A stretch of 64,000 nt of DNA from Ostreococcus lucimarinus CCE9901. Taxonomy: Eukaryota > Chlorophyta > Mamiellophyceae > Mamiellales > Bathycoccaceae. Under the pieces are notes generated by a model. It was not told the origin of the DNA. It searched no databases and saw only the letters and a program-made list of their open reading frames with translations. Position 1 is the stretch's first letter; each line of letters begins with the position of its first letter. Where the stretch lies: the NCBI RefSeq assembly GCF_000092065.1, contig NC_009372.1, positions 62,001-126,000 of the forward strand, written 5' to 3'. This document shows, piece by piece, positions 20,177-28,285 of the stretch. The position numbers and the translations under genes are program-made.

Positions 20177-21220
20177 ATGACCGATTCAGTCGCGCACGCC
20201 TCACCGACATGGAGAACGTACTCATTAAACCCGTCGCTGCAACCGGACTGGATGAACGGCACGGCGGAGGTAGAGGCGGTCAAAACAGCGGAGGATGATC
20301 TCGAGCGCTCGTACAAGAACAAGCCGTTCTTCAAGGACGCAAGCTACGAGGCATTCGCCAGACAACGAGACGAGTATGACAAACCGACGCCCGACGGCCT
20401 CGAGGAGTTCAAGCGCATCTTACGGTCGAATTATCTTCGCACCGTAGAGCGCATCGATAAAAATATCCAAGTTCTGGAAGCCCAGCTACAAGACGAGAAT
20501 ATCTCTGAAACGCGACGGTCGGTTATCCCGCAGCACATCGAGGACACTCGTGCGAAATTAAAAGAGCAAGACAATTCATTGAACGCGCTGTGCGCCGATG
20601 TGGATGCGGTTATCGCAGATTTGAAAGGCTTGCCCGATAAAATTGCCGACATTAAAGAGCGCGCCTCTGAACAACTTCAGCGACACAAAAGAAAAAGGAC
20701 TAATGCATCTTTGGAACGCAACCTCGAGGAGTTGAGCGATGCGTTGCGCAGCTACGAGGCGAAAAAAGAACAGGAGAGGCTCACCCTTTGTGAACACCAA
20801 ATTCGCCAACAGAATCTGCCATTGTCCCAGTATGTTCGCTACTCAGGGGGAGGAGTTATCGACGTTGTTCATCCTGTGGGTGTCATCGGCTGCGATGGTA
20901 GTAACCTCAGCGTTGATGGTCGTGGTGGTCGTGGTGGTCGTGGTGGTCGTGGTGGTCGTGGTGATCGTGTTCTTTCGGTTAATCGTCAACGTTACTTTGA
21001 AGTGCCACAATGGCGGCCTGAATGGGGACCTGAGAAGCAATTTTGTGCGTGCAAGAGCTTCCAAGAATGGTACAAAGTCGACGCCGGAGACCTTCTTTAC
21101 AGCGCGCTTCGTGGCGTAGAGGGCGCGCTAAAGGCGCTCAGTGGTTCGGGAGATGACACCTCTTCGCTTCGACGGCGCTTGGGCGATGCCAATTTGGACG
21201 AGGCAAGCACAGGGAGTTAA
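20177..21220 (+). CDS. Coiled-coil protein with RGG-type repeat (paralogue of 17066-18181)
   Basis: This encodes 347 residues from ATG 20177. The centre is coiled coil (YLRTVERIDKNIQVLEAQL ... RRSVIPQHIEDTRAKLKEQD), homologous to the upstream paralogue. A minisatellite of (GTGGTCGTG) units at ~20,920-20,960 encodes a Gly-Gly-Arg run (GRGGRGGRGGRGGRGD), like RNA-binding RGG boxes. The C-terminus has CACKSFQEWYKVD. The Cys cluster seen in the paralogue is not present, so the two genes differ in their ends but share the middle. No signal peptide. The function is unknown. Confidence 0.65.
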   Translation: MTDSVAHASPTWRTYSLNPSLQPDWMNGTAEVEAVKTAEDDLERSYKNKPFFKDASYEAFARQRDEYDKPTPDGLEEFKRILRSNYLRTVERIDKNIQVLEAQLQDENISETRRSVIPQHIEDTRAKLKEQDNSLNALCADVDAVIADLKGLPDKIADIKERASEQLQRHKRKRTNASLERNLEELSDALRSYEAKKEQERLTLCEHQIRQQNLPLSQYVRYSGGGVIDVVHPVGVIGCDGSNLSVDGRGGRGGRGGRGGRGDRVLSVNRQRYFEVPQWRPEWGPEKQFCACKSFQEWYKVDAGDLLYSALRGVEGALKALSGSGDDTSSLRRRLGDANLDEASTGS

Positions 21221-21276
21221 TATATGTGGACGTATATTTTGTTGTCCACGAATGGCGCGATATAGAATAACGATAT

Positions 21277-21548
21277 CTAGCCGCTCTCCACCGCCTCCAG
21301 TCTCGACACAATGTCACTGAGCTCACTGCGGAGTTCGTCGATTTGCTGATCTCTCGATGCAACGGCGGCCTCTAAATCGGCGATTTGAGCGTCGTGCTGT
21401 TGCTGTATGCGGTCAACTTCCTGTAATGCTGCGGTTGAGAGCGTTGAAATTGCCGATTCTTGGAGGTGCTTGAAATCGGTAACAACCTCACCGTAGACGA
21501 ACAATCCGCGCCGCGCGCGCGCCAGTCCGGTGCGGGGTCGACCGAACT
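21277..21548 (-). pseudogene. C-terminal remnant of S74-chaperone-like fibre protein
   Basis: The minus strand reads GLFVYGEVVTDFKHLQESAI then STLSTAALQEVDRIQQQHD and a coiled coil ending SDIVSRLEAVESG and stop. The first part resembles the region that follows Peptidase_S74 (intramolecular chaperone of endosialidase) domains in phage, giant-virus and algal fibre-like proteins (V.DF..L....I.tl...A.QE.dR). A stop precedes it at ~21,548. A further 66-codon ATG frame at 21747-21547 in another frame may be more of the same broken gene. Assignment is by motif memory. Confidence 0.5.
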
Positions 21549-21756
21549 AGCCGTTGGTCGTAGTTTCCGACCGTTTGAATTTGAATTCGCTGCGCGCGCG
21601 GCGCTTGAAGACGACCGTTGGGGCCCAACGAGCATGTAAATCTTTGAGGCAGTTTTCGCCGCGCATGACGCGACGTGGTGTGCGTCGGAGTACGTCTCCG
21701 GCCGTCTCGACGGCGCGGAAAGGTTGCAAGAAGTCTCCTCGACGCATTACATTAAA

Positions 21757-21946
21757 TCTAGGGTTTAGAAATTAGGGTTTAGACATCAAAAATCGCCGAG
21801 GTTCCATCAGAAAGTTGTCAAAAACGTGGCTTTTCTAAAACTCGATTTTTACTAGGGTTTAGCGACCTCCGGTTTTTCGGCGGAGGAATTGCGTGCGGGC
21901 AGATCTCGTCGTTGTCGCCACTCGTCGACGCGGCGATGCTCTCAAC
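21757..21946 (+). promoter_or_regulatory. Repeated 5' cassette with teloboxes, copy 4
   Basis: It has TAGGGTTTAGAAATTAGGG, GGTTCCATCAGAAAGTTGTC, CTAAAACTCGATTTTTAC, TAGGGTTTAGCGAC and GAATTGCGTGCGGGCAGATC, then GTCGCCACTCGTCGACG before the ATG at 21947. The upstream half matches copies 2 and 3; the downstream half matches the leader of the 841-residue gene. Confidence 0.75.
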
Positions 21947-22825
21947 ATGGCAAAGGTGAAGATAATGCTAATATTGTCGATGGTGTTGATACTGCGCATG
22001 CCGAGCGCACTCGCAGGCGCACTCACACACGCACTCCTCCGTGTGGGTGGTCCACGTGTAAGGCAAGCTGTCGAAAAAGGGATGAAACAAGGCATTATGG
22101 ATTCGTTTCCAGGAGGCGTCCAGGACCTCCTCGCATACTTGCACCGCCACAGAGAGGACGAAATCAAACAGGAGTTTGGGTGCATGGCGCTCATGATCAT
22201 GTGCCGGGAAAACACTGAGAACAGACGCATCGCCGGAGAGCAGGGCGCGATCCAGGCCGTCGTGAACGCCTTGAACCGCCACAGAGAGAACAAGGAAGTG
22301 CAGAGGGACGGACACATGGCGCTCGTGATCATGTGCGAGGACAACACCGAGAACAGACGCATCGCCGGAGAGCAGGGCGCGATCCAGGCCGTCGTGGACG
22401 CCTTGAACCGCCACAGAGGGAACAGGGAAGTGCAGAGGGACGGACAACTGGCGCTCGCGATCATGTGCAAGGACAACACTGAGAACAGACGCATCGCCGG
22501 AGAGCAGGGCGCGATCCAGACCGTCGTGGACGCCTTGAACCGCCACAGAGGGAACAGGGAAGTGCAGAGGGACGGACAACTGGCGCTCGCGATCATGTGC
22601 AAGGACAACACTGAGAACAGACGCATCGCCGGAGAGCAGGGCGCGATCCAGACCGTCGTGGACGCCTTGAACCGCCACAGAGGGAACAAGGAAGTCCAGG
22701 CGAACGGGCACATGGCGCTCGCGAGCATGTGCATTAACAACACTGAGAACAGACGCATCGTAGACGCGTATGGGCAAACAGTTAGTTATTCTCCACAGCC
22801 TCCATTCGCGCGACCAGAGCGTTGA
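21947..22825 (+). CDS. Secreted ARM-like repeat protein
   Basis: This encodes 292 residues from ATG 21947, with a signal peptide (VKIMLILSMVLILRMPSALA). It has about five ARM-like repeats of 44 residues (132 bp), for example NTENRRIAGEQGAIQAVVDA then LNRHRGN.EVQRDGQLALAI. The unit starts are at 22211, 22343, 22475, 22607 and 22739, and the third and fourth units are almost the same at DNA level. ARM repeats usually form superhelical binding surfaces in cytosolic proteins, so a signal peptide here is unusual. The last repeat is cut at 22739-22765 and the ending (YGQTVSYSPQPPFARPER) is read through an antisense coiled-coil tail remnant, so the C-terminus is chimeric. Confidence 0.7.
   Translation: MAKVKIMLILSMVLILRMPSALAGALTHALLRVGGPRVRQAVEKGMKQGIMDSFPGGVQDLLAYLHRHREDEIKQEFGCMALMIMCRENTENRRIAGEQGAIQAVVNALNRHRENKEVQRDGHMALVIMCEDNTENRRIAGEQGAIQAVVDALNRHRGNREVQRDGQLALAIMCKDNTENRRIAGEQGAIQTVVDALNRHRGNREVQRDGQLALAIMCKDNTENRRIAGEQGAIQTVVDALNRHRGNKEVQANGHMALASMCINNTENRRIVDAYGQTVSYSPQPPFARPER
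22782..22825 (-). pseudogene. Antisense coiled-coil tail remnant at the 3' end of the ARM-like gene
   Basis: The minus strand reads NALVARMEAVENN and stop, the same tail as at 18201-18311. The shared plus-strand stretch TATGGGCAAACAGTTAG followed by CCTCCATTCGCGCGACC is at 18188-18240 and 22768-22822. It overlaps the last codons of the ARM-like gene. Confidence 0.55.
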
Positions 22826-23832
22826 AGGACAGCGGGCGCAGTGATGATGCGCAAATAAACGCACTGTACGCGATTGCAAACGAGATGGCGCACGCTGTGA
22901 ACATGATCTCGATTCAAGGTGTCGCTGAAGGCCCGGGCGTTGAAGAACGAGTAAAACACACACAAGATTTCCTACAGCAACTTTTGTCGGACGTCGACAT
23001 CAAACTTGAGATCGAAGAAAAGCAAAACGCCGAGGCTCTGCGTGTGGTATTGCGAGTGCACGCGTATGGTCGTGCCATGAAAATTATCGAGGATCACATG
23101 CTAGAATATGCGCGCGCTGAACAAGTGGAGGAGCTGGCCGTGCTCGGACAAGAATCTGCGGCACTGTTAGAAGAACAAAACCTCCTTTCCATGGGTTTTG
23201 GCGTCAAGGAGCTGAATATGTCGATACTGGCAATCGACGCGGAGCATTTCACTGTGCACCTAGAGAAAGCTACTTCCCTGGACGAAGTCGGCAGTGCTGT
23301 GGCCATTCTCAACGCCGTCAATTCCATTGCAGTCCGTCATCTCGAGTGGAGAGATGCGAGCGTTGCAACTTTTAGCCACCTTGAAACCGAAGAGTCCATT
23401 GGTATTGAAGTCAAAATCAACAGGGACGTACTATATTCTGCTGCGATGCTTCTGAAAGATCACGAATCCCAGCTGAACCAAGAACTGGCGAGGCGCGCGC
23501 GCGAATGGAAGCTTCTGTTTAAGAATTTTGGAAAAGTGAAATTCAACCAGACGCTTGAAGAAATGGTTCAGGTGGAGCTCACCTCGCCTGAAGGCGCGGA
23601 CGCTGATTTAACACGCCGTGCTAAAAAATTTGTGGATTGGTGCGTGGAATCTTCACAGCAGCTGAGCCGAGGGGAGTTTAACCAGCGTCTTCCTGGGATT
23701 ACGGAAACGGCATATATCAGCCTAAAATCCCTCGCACAGAAGTCTGCCAGTTCGCTCGTTAAGATCGCACAAAAAACAGCTGCATCGAGGCGTAGCAAAA
23801 CAAAGACGTCAATATTCGGGTTTGCGCGCTAA
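22826..23832 (+). pseudogene. 5'-truncated copy of the cytosolic tail of the giant BspA protein
   Basis: An open frame of ~335 codons without a sensible ATG at its start. It is collinear with residues ~1940-2260 of the giant protein: INALYAIANEMAHAVN versus [33 protein letters not shown] versus [31 protein letters not shown] versus [15 protein letters not shown]. The ectodomain, membrane spans and final coiled coil are missing, and the copy ends IFGFAR. It abuts the ARM-like gene at an abrupt junction. It may be expressed as a cytosolic fragment but is more likely a decayed gene. Confidence 0.7.
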
Positions 23833-23892
23833 ATCCGCCAACCGAACGCCAGAATTGTTATGTTACGCTCGATGATAACATGGTTGGGTTGG

Positions 23893-24060
23893 GGCAAATG
23901 CCCACAAATCAGCGTCAGGCGAAGGAAGACAGGTGCGTCTGCAAATTCCAAATTCTCGGCAGAACAAGTTCGTCGACTGGAAGAGCTCGGCCGGTTTGGA
24001 GACAAACCCGCCATATTGGAAGAGCACTTCGCTGCCTGAGGGTACAGAAGATGTAGCTAA
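23893..24060 (+). pseudogene. Helicase-associated (HA) domain relic, copy B
   Basis: This reads FSAEQVRRLEELGRFGD, then ILEEHFAA, a stop, GYRRCS, stop. It matches copy A (11496-11654) residue for residue in its core, with the Trp codons changed to Phe/Leu. It sits between the BspA-tail fragment and the GIY-YIG gene, as in copy A. Confidence 0.45.
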
Positions 24061-24161
24061 TCAGAAGCGTGCGACCGTTAAGACCTTGGGGATTCGACTC
24101 GCTTAAGATTTCGGCACCCTCGCTTAAGATTTCTCCAGAACGAATCGTGTGAGTGAAGTGG

Positions 24162-24659
24162 TCAAGCCAAGCCACGCAACTCATCTACCGTAAATTGATA
24201 CTTGTCGAGACTGCGCTTCGAAGGCAGCGTGCCGCGCGCTCGAGCATTCTTGAGGCACGTCTTACGCAGTATTCTTTTCGCTTGCTGCTTGTAATAACTG
24301 AGTTGTCTGTAGTTACCATCGCCGCCGACCCGCTTCGGCGTATATTGAGCTCTGCTGTAGGCCGGACTCCCGTCCACGTTCTCGTGGCACGCGTGTTTCT
24401 GGCTGCGTCCAGCAACTCGGGAGTTGAATAAGCCGTCGCGCTTCTCTCTCATGTAGGCACTTTTACGTTGATGGAGCTCTCCAGCTGGAATGTCCTTTTC
24501 GAGAACTCTCACGTCCGCGTCGCCAAACTTGAAGATTGGATGTCGTGCGTATTTATGCGAGGCAAGGCGCGCTCTGAGCGAACCTGTCGTCGATCCGATG
24601 TACGTCTTGTTACATTTCGCATTATCGCTAAACATTTCGTACACGCATCCCGACGGCAT
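24162..24659 (-). CDS. GIY-YIG endonuclease-like protein, copy B
   Basis: This encodes 165 residues from ATG 24659, intact, with the same GCVYEMF and KTYIGSTTGSLRARLASHK signature as copy A. About 11 substitutions separate the copies (e.g. T3S, D17N, T/K in PIFxFGD), scattered along the protein and outside the signature core, and neither copy has a stop or frameshift. That is far more divergence than in the neighbouring anchored-protein gene of the same block. Confidence 0.75.
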   Translation of the reverse strand: MPSGCVYEMFSDNAKCNKTYIGSTTGSLRARLASHKYARHPIFKFGDADVRVLEKDIPAGELHQRKSAYMREKRDGLFNSRVAGRSQKHACHENVDGSPAYSRAQYTPKRVGGDGNYRQLSYYKQQAKRILRKTCLKNARARGTLPSKRSLDKYQFTVDELRGLA

Positions 24660-24836
24660 TTGTCCTGATTACCTATCCATCCCTAAGAAAATATTGTTGC
24701 CAAAAGTGCTCCTCCTGTGGTTTGCAGTCACATTCGAGAGACCATAGGTACTCGTGTCGCTGCGTGGGGTGCAAGGTCCGGGGTGTAGATATCGAACCGC
24801 CTGATTTCACACCTGGACGTTCGTGATCCGACGAGA

Positions 24837-25027
24837 CCTGACGAAATGACGAACTTGTTTTGTCGTCCCCAAATTCGTCAGCCCGTCGTTCGGTCACACT
24901 TTGTGTGTACCAATGATGAAAATGACGAAATGTTAAAATATTTTAATGTTTATTTTTATTTTAGATCTATGACAAGCAACAGTGTAGACCTTTATGAAAA
25001 CAGTTCGTCATTCGTCATTTCGTCAGG
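24837..25027. mobile_element. MITE-like element with terminal inverted repeats, copy B
   Basis: Same 191 bp element as 12895-13085, with CCTGACGAAATGACGAAC ends in inverted orientation. It appears unchanged between blocks. Confidence 0.65.
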
Positions 25028-25092
25028 ATCCAAACCATGGTCTTTTCGGTGTCTTGTTGAGTCTTCATATTGCAAATGTACGAATCACAAAA

Positions 25093-25611
25093 TTAGTATG
25101 AACACCAGACGACCGCCGGCGCGAGCTCCGTCTCCCCCGTGTACCCATTGTTCTTCAGCCACTCGAAGCACCCGTCGCGGTCAATTTCCCAATAGACGCC
25201 CTTCTCGTCCCTACCTTGCCTCAGGTGGTCCTCTTCCATTGGGATCCTGTGGCCCTTTTCCTTCTTGAAGAAGTCCTTGAGCTTATTGCCGACCTTCGTC
25301 GCGCTATCTTGGCCACGCGCAGCCGCTGGCAACCACGCCTGGTATTCGATGAAGATGTCACTGTTGCGGATTTTATTTCCAACCCACTTCTCAGGGAATT
25401 CAACAGTGACGCAATGCTCAAACCATCGAGTGAACTTGGGCATGCATCCACGCTTCATTTCCGAATACGCGTCGGTCGTAGGTCTCGTGCGCTCCACATG
25501 ATAACCGGTACGGAGAAGTTTATATTTATTAATTAAAGACTCGCGCGTGTTGGCGCTAAATGATTTTATTGCTGCCGAGAGACTCAAGTTTGGCCGTCGT
25601 TTGAGTCGCAT
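25093..25611 (-). CDS. Unknown ORF of the duplicated block, copy B
   Basis: This encodes 172 residues from ATG 25611 and is identical to the protein at 13151-13669 except for an Ala in place of Thr in the EYQTW segment. It has the same position, ~75 bp after the stop of the anchored-protein gene on the same strand. The function is unknown; see copy A for the weak primase-C-terminus resemblance. Confidence 0.5.
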   Translation of the reverse strand: MRLKRRPNLSLSAAIKSFSANTRESLINKYKLLRTGYHVERTRPTTDAYSEMKRGCMPKFTRWFEHCVTVEFPEKWVGNKIRNSDIFIEYQAWLPAAARGQDSATKVGNKLKDFFKKEKGHRIPMEEDHLRQGRDEKGVYWEIDRDGCFEWLKNNGYTGETELAPAVVWCSY

Positions 25612-25688
25612 CGATGGGTCGCGCCCGCCGATATAACGCCGGCGTTTCGGACACGATCTTGAAAACAAGCACTGGTTGACTTGATTGA

Positions 25689-28220
25689 TTAGGAAACCTT
25701 ATCCGTGCCTTTTACGCTGAGCCCGGTCATGGACGGCTTCGTCGGCATGGTGAACGCGGTGTAGTCCGCCGCCGTGGGCACCGTGATGCTCGTGTCGTAC
25801 GACATCCCGGAGCACGCCGACGCATCGGCGGGAGCAAGCATTTCGACACCACTTTCGAGTTTCAAGACGTACCGGTCGCCAGTCGATGGTTGTTTGAACG
25901 TGGTGCCATCGGGGATCAGGACATCCGGACGGCGATGGTAACCATTGTTGTCGTCGCACTCCTCGTTGCCATACTGGTCGACCTCGGGCGCCGCGCGCGA
26001 ACCAGTCATCGGATTGAAGCAAATGAACGGCGCGTCGCCCAACCAACCGCCTTCGTAACGCACGTTGAGATTCACCCCGGAGTAGTCGGTACCGGATGGA
26101 GAGCGCAGCAACACGGCGTCCGTGGGTATCTTGCCTTGAAGCTGGAGAGGCGCATCCATGAACTTCTTTGACGCGGAGTCCGAAGGATCTTCGAGCCACG
26201 CCATGCCCTCCCAATTGCTTGAGCTCCACTCGTAGTGCACATCCAATTTGTTGGGTTCCTCGCAAACGTCGGTAGTGGCGGTGCAACTCAAAGTGTCGAG
26301 GTTCGCAGGTGTAGCTTCGAAGAGAACCATATGAACTTCTCCCGAGTCAAAGAATGAGTTGGTTGGGTCCATTACGACTTCAGCGCCGAGGGTGCCGGAA
26401 ACGTCTTCCTTCAACGAGCCGGTATCTTTGTCGAAGACGTACTTTTTATAAGTGCTTCGAGCGTCGTTGTATCCGTTCGGCGAGCCGTAGAACTGGCTGT
26501 CGTGACTGCTCGCACTCGATAGCTTCGTCTGGTCGATACACCGCTCGCCGCACGTGAGTGCGAGGTGGCTGCTGAGCGACCCAGGGGGGACGGTTTGCGC
26601 GTCAGACACTTTGAAGTGCGTCAGGTTAAGCAAACTCGCAGAGCCTCGGCCGAAGATGCTTCCCCAGCAGCGTATGATTTGGTTGTCAATGTCAGCCATC
26701 GTGAGCGCACGCGGAGTCGTGATTGAGTTCGTGTTCAGCGATCCACCGTTCCAAGTTCGCTTCGACGACAACACGAGTGCGTTCGCGTCGGAGTCATACC
26801 TGAACTTGACCTCAACTTCTGCAGCGTTAGTGTCATCCCAGAACCAGCCTGTGATCGTCGCCCCTTGGTAGTCGCTTGCGCTTCGCACCGTCGCCGTGAA
26901 CTTGTACAACACCCCGCGTGAGACTTTGAGCCTCTTGTTCACGTTCAGTATCGGATCATCCCAATCGACAATTTCCTCTACTACGTTCCCGTCGGTGAAC
27001 GCGGTTTGAGCGATAGTCTTCTCGGCGGTACTGAGCGCGGTGTCGGAAATGTAGTCGTAATCGGAAATGTAGAGATTGCCCGGATAGTGCAGATCAGCAT
27101 TATACGTCTTGCCGTCGCTGCCTGTAGCCTGAAGATGCACGTAGCTTTGAAGGTTCACCTTCGCCCCGTTGCTGTCGTACGCGCCGTAGCGCTCACCGAA
27201 GAACGATCTGTTCTCGAGTTCATCGCAGAATGACTGCCCGTACGCCTTCGTCTTGACGAGCGTAGCGGTAGTCACCAATTGACCCGCTTGTGTCGAACCA
27301 TTATCAAAGTCGATGGTCTGGAAAGAGGCCTTCGTGATGTCGTTTTCTGCGCGCGATTTAGCACCCGCGGTGAATGAATTGCTGCCTCGTGTCACCTCTT
27401 CCCACCACGTGACCCCGGTCGCCGTGCAATCCGAATCCGCGTCGGTGGTTTCGCACTCGCGACGAACCACACCTTTGATGCGTTGGGACGCGGTCGAGCC
27501 AGTCGGCGATTGGTACGTAAAGGTAAAGTTTTTCACCAAGATTTTGTCAGACTTGATGGCGACGTCATCGCGCTTGACGATCATTTCCGTGTCGATGTTC
27601 GGCATTTCTGGGGTATCGCTGAGGGCTACCCAGACGTTCGTCTTGAAATCACGGGTATCGCTCGCGTCGTCGATGTCTGGGCCCGTGGCGTTGACGACCC
27701 AACGGTACGTAACCTTACCCTTGATTCGGTCGCCGTCGCTGTTGTCACAGTGGAAAGGATCGATCTCAGCGATGTATGGGCCAGTGTTCAGGTTCGCCGT
27801 CCAGTTCACCGAGGCGACGTAGCAAAGAACCATGTTTGGTATCTGGAAAATTTCGGTACTTACAGCGTCGACGAACGTCTCCGCCGGCGGCGCCGTGGCG
27901 TAGTCGGACGTCGAAGAGAACGAAGACACTTCGAGAGGCGTCACCTCGACGAGCGAACGACCATCGATTCGAGACGAACCAGAAGACGTCGTCGAAACAC
28001 CCTCTGACGGGATCATGGTGACTTTACGCGGCGTCAACGCCGCCTTGAGCGCGTTCGTCTTCGCCGCGCCCGACAGCCCGCTGACGGTGGTCGGGGTCGG
28101 GGCCGGGGCCGGGGCCGGGGTCGCGTCGTCATCCCTGAGCCCGATGCCGAGGCCGGTGCCAAGGGCGACCACCACGGCGGCGACACCAACGATCGCGATC
28201 GCAACGCCACGTCTCACCAT
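25689..28220 (-). CDS. Type II-anchored ~843-residue surface protein, copy B
   Basis: ATG 28220. The anchor VAIAIVGVAAVVVALGTGLG is followed by an Ala-Pro linker with one more Ala-Pro pair than copy A (a 6 bp GCCGGG slippage). The remaining ~800 residues are the same as in copy A. Such identity next to the diverged GIY-YIG gene suggests recent gene conversion or strong constraint on this part. Ectodomain features are as described for copy A: sequons, paired cysteines, no recognised enzyme motif. Confidence 0.8.
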   Translation of the reverse strand: MVRRGVAIAIVGVAAVVVALGTGLGIGLRDDDATPAPAPAPTPTTVSGLSGAAKTNALKAALTPRKVTMIPSEGVSTTSSGSSRIDGRSLVEVTPLEVSSFSSTSDYATAPPAETFVDAVSTEIFQIPNMVLCYVASVNWTANLNTGPYIAEIDPFHCDNSDGDRIKGKVTYRWVVNATGPDIDDASDTRDFKTNVWVALSDTPEMPNIDTEMIVKRDDVAIKSDKILVKNFTFTYQSPTGSTASQRIKGVVRRECETTDADSDCTATGVTWWEEVTRGSNSFTAGAKSRAENDITKASFQTIDFDNGSTQAGQLVTTATLVKTKAYGQSFCDELENRSFFGERYGAYDSNGAKVNLQSYVHLQATGSDGKTYNADLHYPGNLYISDYDYISDTALSTAEKTIAQTAFTDGNVVEEIVDWDDPILNVNKRLKVSRGVLYKFTATVRSASDYQGATITGWFWDDTNAAEVEVKFRYDSDANALVLSSKRTWNGGSLNTNSITTPRALTMADIDNQIIRCWGSIFGRGSASLLNLTHFKVSDAQTVPPGSLSSHLALTCGERCIDQTKLSSASSHDSQFYGSPNGYNDARSTYKKYVFDKDTGSLKEDVSGTLGAEVVMDPTNSFFDSGEVHMVLFEATPANLDTLSCTATTDVCEEPNKLDVHYEWSSSNWEGMAWLEDPSDSASKKFMDAPLQLQGKIPTDAVLLRSPSGTDYSGVNLNVRYEGGWLGDAPFICFNPMTGSRAAPEVDQYGNEECDDNNGYHRRPDVLIPDGTTFKQPSTGDRYVLKLESGVEMLAPADASACSGMSYDTSITVPTAADYTAFTMPTKPSMTGLSVKGTDKVS

Positions 28221-28236
28221 CGTCGCGCGTTGAAAT

Positions 28237-28285
28237 GCGGCGACGACAAGTGGCGACGGTGACGCGATCTGCCCGCACGCAATTC
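28237..28285 (-). promoter_or_regulatory. Conserved leader module before ATG, copy B of the anchored-protein gene
   Basis: Same as 16289-16337: GCGTGCGGGCAGATCGCGTC, then GTCGCCACTTGTCG, 16 bp before the ATG at 28220. Downstream of 28353 (plus strand) the repeat ends abruptly and a GC-rich single-copy region starts. Confidence 0.7.

Noticed and set aside
20843-21064. Thr-rich or Val-rich ORFs over the GTCGTGGTG repeat
   Set aside because: They are alternative-frame readings of the minisatellite within the coiled-coil gene, whose own frame gives an RGG-type run.
16460-21850. Telomere array
   Set aside because: TTTAGGG-like words occur singly or in pairs at promoters and never as a tandem array, so they are teloboxes and not a chromosome end.
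22079-22765. CRISPR-like regular repeats
   Set aside because: The 132 bp period is coding (44 codons) with no unique spacers. The same holds for the 75 bp units in the BspA gene.
21968-22963. Antisense frames of ~300 codons across the ARM-like gene
   Set aside because: These are shadows of the 132 bp repeats. No independent motif or start signal.
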